From Pelobacter sp. UBA6812 (GTDB lineage Bacteria; Desulfobacterota; Desulfuromonadia; Desulfuromonadales; Syntrophotaleaceae), in NCBI GenBank assembly GCA_002452265.1, contig DKEW01000004.1, positions 51,161 to 96,300 on the forward strand: DNA of 45,140 nucleotides, given 5' to 3'. Under the pieces are notes generated by a model, which was not told the origin of the DNA, made no database searches, and saw only the letters and a list, made by a program, of their open reading frames with translations. This document shows positions 41,156 to 45,140 of the stretch, in pieces. Positions within the stretch are counted from its first letter, which is position 1. Every line of letters begins with the position of its first letter. The position numbers and the translations under genes were made by a program.

Positions 41156-41875
41156 ATGGATTCATCAATCGACATTCATAAGAAATCATCTGCAAGAGTC
41201 GAGGCATGGCGCGGCATGCGAGCGACTCTTCCGGTGATGCTCGGGATCATTCCTTTTGCCCTGGTTCTTGGAGCCCAGGCAACACAGAAGGGCCTGAGTA
41301 TCGTCGAAGTCCCTCTCATGACAGGAATGAATTTCGGCGGAGGATCCAAATTCGCCGCAATAAAGCTGTGGACTTCACCACCGCATATCCTGCTCATCGT
41401 TGCCATGTCGTTTTTAATCAACTCTCGGCATATTTTGATGGGTGCCGCCTTTGCCCCCTACCTTCGGCATCTCTCGAAACGACAAGCCCTCCCAGCGTTA
41501 TTTTTCATGTGCGATGAGAGCTGGGCAATGGCTCTTTCAGATGCTCGTCAAGAGACCTCCGGAACCGTCAGTTTCCCATACTACCTTGGAGCCGCGATCA
41601 CCCTGTATCTCACCTGGGTAGTTTTTACGGCGACAGGCGCTATCCTGGGACCGACCCTCGGCAACGTCGAACATTACGGTTTCGACATGGCGTTTAACGC
41701 AGTCTTTCTAGTGTTGCTGCGAGGCATGTGGAGAGGATTTCGCGGATGTCGTCCCTGGCTTGTCAGTCTCGTTGTTGCAGCATTGACATCTTTGCTCATC
41801 CCAGGTGCCTGGTATGTGGCGACCGGCGCAACATCGGGATTGATTGCCGCCGTTTTTTGGAGAGAGGCGATATGA
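41156..41875 (+). CDS. azlC: AzlC family branched-chain amino acid permease
   Basis: A 239-residue inner-membrane protein with about six to eight helices. AzlC with AzlD exports branched-chain amino acids or analogues. The family pattern is seen in LPVMLGIIPFALVLGA, NSRHILMGAAFAPYL, CDESWAMAL, and the C-terminal helices. The usual AGASQFA segment reads FGGGSKFAAIKL, a departure that could alter substrate choice. The start at 41156 is chosen because GGGAGGGAG lies upstream, at a long distance. It overlaps azlD by ATGA. Confidence 0.9.
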   Translation: MDSSIDIHKKSSARVEAWRGMRATLPVMLGIIPFALVLGAQATQKGLSIVEVPLMTGMNFGGGSKFAAIKLWTSPPHILLIVAMSFLINSRHILMGAAFAPYLRHLSKRQALPALFFMCDESWAMALSDARQETSGTVSFPYYLGAAITLYLTWVVFTATGAILGPTLGNVEHYGFDMAFNAVFLVLLRGMWRGFRGCRPWLVSLVVAALTSLLIPGAWYVATGATSGLIAAVFWREAI

Positions 41876-42174
41876 TTGACGCCCCGACCATCACAATTAT
41901 CGTGTTGATGGCCACATCAACCTACGCGACAAGAGTTTTGGGTTACATGGTACTGCGCAATCGTAATCTCGGGCCGCGCATGTTGGCCGTACTGGAAAAC
42001 GTGCCCGGTTGCGTCCTGATTTCCGTGATTGCACCGGCTTTCGTTTCAGATAATCCCGCTAATTTATCGGGCCTCGCCATCACCCTGTTGGCAGCCACTC
42101 GTCTGCCGCTTTTGCCCACAGTGATCATCGGGATCATTTCAACCGGTTTCTTCCGTCATTTTCTCGGTCAGTGA
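41872..42174 (+). CDS. azlD: AzlD family transporter subunit
   Basis: A 100-residue protein with about three to four helices, the small partner of AzlC. Family features are the early TYATRVLGYMVL and the VPGCVLISVIAPAF segment. It starts inside the stop codon of azlC (ATGA), so both are made together. A terminator follows. Confidence 0.9.
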   Translation: MIDAPTITIIVLMATSTYATRVLGYMVLRNRNLGPRMLAVLENVPGCVLISVIAPAFVSDNPANLSGLAITLLAATRLPLLPTVIIGIISTGFFRHFLGQ

Positions 42175-42184
42175 AAAAGTTAAT

Positions 42185-42217
42185 AAAATCCCCCGGGCTG
42201 GTACTCGGGGGATTTAT
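42185..42217. terminator. Terminator between azlD and the PhzF-like gene
   Basis: AAATCCCCCG pairs with CGGGGGATTT around a short loop, followed by ATTTG. It lies 10 bases after azlD and serves both convergent genes. Confidence 0.85.
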
Positions 42218-42244
42218 TTGCAAGCGGATCAATTGATCGAGAGG

Positions 42245-43030
42245 TCAGGTTCCAGTGTCAATTTCAGCCGTCATGAACGTTACGGCGCTACCAAGCAGAA
42301 TGACACGATTGTCGTTGAGTTCGCATAGAACATCGCCGCCCCGTTTGGAAACCTGTTGAGCCGTTAGAGAGATCTTCCCGAGCTTGGTGGCCCAAAATGG
42401 CGCGAGTTCACAATGCGCCGAACCGGTAACGGGATCTTCGGGGACGCCAAATTTAGGTGCGAAGAAGCGGCTTACAAAATCGGTCATCGCGCCGGGTGCG
42501 GTTACACATACACCGCGCAAATCCAGCTCGCTTAGTTTTGCCATATTCGGTGATATGGAACGCACAACAGATTCGGAATCGAATACGGCAATATAGTCAT
42601 CGGCAGCTAAGACTTCGACGGGATGGTGCCCCAACCCTTCGATCAATGCTATAGGCGGAGGACATGGTTTCGGAGGCACCGAAGGGAAGTTCATTGCCAG
42701 CAAGTTATTTTTTCGCTCAACGATAAGTGTTCCGCTACGGGTTTCAAATTCAATTGTCTGCCCGGGATAGTTGAGAGCTTCGAATATAACATGGGCAGAT
42801 GCCAGCGTCGCATGGCCGCAGAGATCAACTTCCGCGACAGGCGTGAACCAACGGAGTCGGAAACCTTTTTCGGTCGGAACGAAGAAGGCTGTCTCAGAAA
42901 GATTGTTTTCTTCGGCGATGGCCTGAAGGATTTTATCGTCAAGCCAAGCATCAAGGGGGCATACTGCTGCGGGGTTCCCCTCGAACACTTGACGGGCAAA
43001 GGCATCGACTTGATACTGTTTGAGTTTCAT
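42245..43030 (-). CDS. PhzF family isomerase/epimerase-like protein
   Basis: A 261-residue protein with the diaminopimelate-epimerase-like double fold of PhzF. The catalytic Glu46 is in NNLSETAFF; other marks are DAFARQVFEGNPAAV, RWFTPVAEVDLCGHATLA, and GVPEDPVTGSAHC. PhzF of phenazine makers isomerises a dihydro-anthranilate, but most family members have unknown substrates, and no phenazine genes are near. It has no clear partner; it lies alone between azlD and the LysE gene. Confidence 0.92.
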   Translation of the reverse strand: MKLKQYQVDAFARQVFEGNPAAVCPLDAWLDDKILQAIAEENNLSETAFFVPTEKGFRLRWFTPVAEVDLCGHATLASAHVIFEALNYPGQTIEFETRSGTLIVERKNNLLAMNFPSVPPKPCPPPIALIEGLGHHPVEVLAADDYIAVFDSESVVRSISPNMAKLSELDLRGVCVTAPGAMTDFVSRFFAPKFGVPEDPVTGSAHCELAPFWATKLGKISLTAQQVSKRGGDVLCELNDNRVILLGSAVTFMTAEIDTGT

Positions 43031-43157
43031 TGGCTGAACCTTTGTAATTGAGATACATTACCATGCTTTGACAACCTGGTCGGTCCTGTTTTGCGTGATT
43101 TATCGAAAATATGGGGGATGTCTCTTTTTTTCTAATTGTTCTTGCTACAGGAGACTC

Positions 43158-43766
43158 TCACTGAGACGTTAAGGCAAGATACACGTGGGAGTAGCCCATG
43201 TCCACGGCAACAGCGATCAGCATCATTCCCATAATAATGTTCATGCCTTTCAGGTAGGTGTTGCCGCGGATATGCCGGGAAACATACGCGCCGCATGCGG
43301 CGTAAGCCAGGGGAGCGCCAAAACCGAGAGCAGCGAGGCAGACAGACCAGACCGCAATCCAAACTCCGTCTATGCCTGCTGCGGGGAACTGGACTGCCGT
43401 TACAGGAAGAACAACCAGCATCGACTTGGGGTTTAAAAGCTGCATCAATAACCCATCTTTGTAGGTAAGAACGGCAACGGTCTCGTTTCTGCCGGTATTC
43501 TCGACCTTGCTCGACATTATTTTGTAGGCCAGGTACAGGATGAAGCAGACTCCCGCCCCTGCAATGATGGGCAGAAGGGTGTCGTTCACTATCACGCTTC
43601 CGGTGTACCCGAGCAGAAAGAACCAGAAGCCCAAAGCGCTTGCCACGCCGTAGCAAAATGGGATGTGCGCGCCAAACTGCTTCTGTGCTCCGCTATTCAA
43701 ACTGAGGATGTTCACAGGCCCGGGGGTATACATGACGCCAATGGCGAAAAACAGAATTCCAAGCAT
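43158..43766 (-). CDS. LysE family amino acid exporter
   Basis: A 202-residue inner-membrane protein with about six helices, of the LysE/RhtB export family. The early FFAIGVMYTPGPVNILSLNSG is the family signature, and LLNPKSMLVVLP in the middle also fits. The substrate is probably an amino acid or a similar metabolite. Its ATG shares one base with the stop of the AraC gene upstream (TAATG), with AGGGATA as ribosome binding site, so it is likely under control of that regulator. Confidence 0.9.
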   Translation of the reverse strand: MLGILFFAIGVMYTPGPVNILSLNSGAQKQFGAHIPFCYGVASALGFWFFLLGYTGSVIVNDTLLPIIAGAGVCFILYLAYKIMSSKVENTGRNETVAVLTYKDGLLMQLLNPKSMLVVLPVTAVQFPAAGIDGVWIAVWSVCLAALGFGAPLAYAACGAYVSRHIRGNTYLKGMNIIMGMMLIAVAVDMGYSHVYLALTSQ

Positions 43767-44599
43767 TATCCCTGCACCTGAGCCTGGTATTGCGTAGGGG
43801 TAACGCCATATGCCCGTTTGAAGTGGCGATTCAGGTGACTTGTGTCGAAAAAACCGAATTCGTGTGCCACATGTGTGGCTGACATGCCATTTTGCAACAT
43901 TTCCCGGACTTTGTTGATTCTATGATTCAGAATGTATTGGTGGGGAGTCAATCCAAACTGGCGGCGAAAAAGGCGTATGAGGTGATACTTGGATACCTTG
44001 GCCACATAGCTTAGATCATCAATGGAGATGTCTTCCTCGATGTTATCGTGGATGTAGTCACGTACGGTCATAAGAAGCGCATCCTTTCTGTTCGTCCAGC
44101 CATCGGGTTGAAACCTCCCGAGTATTTTCGAAATTTGTGTGGCTATAGCATACAGTTGGTGTTCCTGTTCCAGGGAAGAGCTTGCCGATTCGCTGGCGCA
44201 GCAGGTTATTTCCAACAGCATGGACCGGAGAACAGGGTCCTCAAAGTGGGTTTTAGGAATCCGGCACTCCGTCATAAGTTTATTGCTTGCGCACTCAACA
44301 AGCGGGTATAGCTTGTCAGGGTCAAAATACAACATCGTGTATTTTAAGACATTGCCTGCACCGGGGTTGCCGTTGTGTACTTCGTCAGGGTTGAACAAGA
44401 TAATATCACCGGGAAAGCTTCTGAATGCACACCCGTTGCAGGAGAACTCTTGAACGCCTTCGGTGGTTACGCCAATAGCCAGTTCTTCATGAGCGTGCTT
44501 GCCGTAGGAAAAATCCGACATGACTGCGTTAAGGACTGTTATCCCCGATGAACGCCCTGCATTCAGGAAATGAAAGCTGTTCGATAGATTCAATGACAT
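43766..44599 (-). CDS. AraC family regulator, probably of the adjacent LysE exporter
   Basis: A 277-residue regulator. The N-terminal cupin-like domain (about 10-85) has GKHAHEELAIGVTTEGVQEF and FPGDIILFNPDEVHNG. The C-terminal DNA-binding domain (about 175-275) has DISIDDLSYVAKVSKYHLIRLFRRQFG, then MSATHVAHEFGFFDTSHLNRHFKRAYG and TPTQYQ. Such AraC genes next to LysE exporters usually respond to the exported compound. The start at 44599 is preferred over one 20 codons upstream because GGGGGGAG lies just before it. It is divergent from the TetR gene. Confidence 0.9.
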   Translation of the reverse strand: MSLNLSNSFHFLNAGRSSGITVLNAVMSDFSYGKHAHEELAIGVTTEGVQEFSCNGCAFRSFPGDIILFNPDEVHNGNPGAGNVLKYTMLYFDPDKLYPLVECASNKLMTECRIPKTHFEDPVLRSMLLEITCCASESASSSLEQEHQLYAIATQISKILGRFQPDGWTNRKDALLMTVRDYIHDNIEEDISIDDLSYVAKVSKYHLIRLFRRQFGLTPHQYILNHRINKVREMLQNGMSATHVAHEFGFFDTSHLNRHFKRAYGVTPTQYQAQVQG

Positions 44600-44751
44600 T
44601 TCTCCCCCCAGGATCTGCCAATCATCATACCCTGATTTTGAGTAGGAGCGCTTGTACAAAGTTGCTCAATCGATTGTCTTTGTGGCCAGCCCTTTCAGGG
44701 CGGCACGAGGTGATGGTTATTGACCCAGGGCTAGCGCAGACAAAAAAACTC

Positions 44752-44780
44752 TTGACCTATTAAACCGATCGGTCTAAATT
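44752..44780 (+). promoter_or_regulatory. Promoter and palindromic operator of the TetR gene
   Basis: TTGACC (44752-44757), a 17-base spacer and TAAATT (44775-44780). The spacer holds the perfect palindrome ACCGATCGGT (44764-44773), which extends imperfectly outward (TAAACCGATCGGTCTA). Similar ACCGATCGGT-like sites are used by TetR repressors, so binding would block the polymerase. It lies 8 bases before the ATG, so the leader is very short. Confidence 0.7.
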
Positions 44781-44787
44781 GAATGCC

Positions 44788-45140
44788 ATGAAACGAATTC
44801 ATAACAAAGACGACATCGTTCAGGCCGGGCTCGACATCATGCTGAGCAGGGGGTTCAACGCTACCGGCGTCGAGGCCATCCTGAAACAGGCGAACGTACC
44901 GAAGGGGTCCTTTTACAACTTCTTCTCCAGCAAGGAGGATTTCGCTCTGGCAGTCATCGACAGGTTCGTCGTTGAGATATACAGCAGCGTTTTCCAGCCG
45001 ATCCTGGAGGATGATTCACTGCCCCCCCTTCAGCGCATCAGACAATGCTTCGAAAGCCTGACCTCACGATTTGAAAACAACGACTGTAGCAAAGGGTGTT
45101 TGATCGGCAATCTGGGCCTGGAAATGTCCGATCAGTACGA
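44788..45140 (+). CDS. TetR family transcriptional regulator, cut by window edge
   Basis: The first 117 residues of a TetR-type repressor. The helix-turn-helix is visible as FNATGVEAILKQANVPKGSF followed by YNFFSSKEDFALAVI. The following helices begin the ligand domain and include SKGCLIGNLGLEMSD, typical of the group with AcuR- and NemR-like members. The C-terminal half lies beyond position 45140. An earlier ATG at 44783 is in another frame that stops at once, so 44788 is the start. The palindrome in its own promoter suggests autorepression; the target genes likely lie downstream, outside the window. Confidence 0.9.
   Translation, partial: MKRIHNKDDIVQAGLDIMLSRGFNATGVEAILKQANVPKGSFYNFFSSKEDFALAVIDRFVVEIYSSVFQPILEDDSLPPLQRIRQCFESLTSRFENNDCSKGCLIGNLGLEMSDQY

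Overview
The window is a chromosomal segment of a Gram-negative bacterium that most resembles Desulfuromonadales/Geobacterales (Pelobacter/Syntrophotalea-like); this is inferred from gene content, since no marker such as rRNA is present. Pointers are a PpiD-type periplasmic chaperone, a complete mreBCD-mrdAB cluster, several Fe-S redox proteins suited to anaerobic life, a TraR/DksA-type zinc-finger protein, and a large signalling cluster with a hybrid kinase and a GGDEF/EAL protein. No tRNA, rRNA, CRISPR array or transposase was seen.

Layout. 1-18.1 kb holds mostly housekeeping genes on both strands: an aldehyde dehydrogenase cut by the left edge, a rhomboid protease, a YbaK-type deacylase, nicotinate phosphoribosyltransferase, a NapH-like polyferredoxin, cyclophilin PpiB, an RlmI-like methyltransferase, a hypothetical protein, an aldo/keto reductase with ferredoxin tail, a SAM methyltransferase, YjbQ, a divergent RelA/SpoT homologue, a DksA-like protein, and a tight five-gene minus-strand operon (tlyA, tetrapyrrole-methylase-like, YhaO-like phosphoesterase, YhaN-like ATPase, HIT).

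18.7-25.8 kb is a plus-strand signalling cluster: a BarA-like hybrid histidine kinase, a REC-PAS-GGDEF-EAL protein overlapping it by 4 bp, a PP2C/SpoIIE phosphatase with a pseudo-receiver, and a DUF985 cupin. 25.8-30.5 kb holds purT, a small hypothetical protein, purC and a PpiD-like isomerase. 30.6-37.2 kb is the cell-shape cluster mreB-mreC-mreD-mrdA-rodA followed by an HDOD gene; the PBP2 C-terminus is built from a 15-bp tandem repeat, and a perfect palindrome separates mreB from mreC.

37.2-45.1 kb looks like an accessory block. It begins with a comEC homologue cut off inside its competence domain, then about 500 bp of hairpin-rich DNA with no convincing gene, then small-molecule transport, enzyme and regulator genes: AraC, tautomerase, cupin, AzlC/AzlD, PhzF, LysE, a second AraC, and a TetR gene cut by the right edge whose promoter carries a palindromic operator. 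The points most worth following are the Rel homologue with a decayed synthetase domain, the tlyA-to-HIT operon, the signalling cluster with several degenerate modules, the PBP2 repeat tail and the comEC junction.
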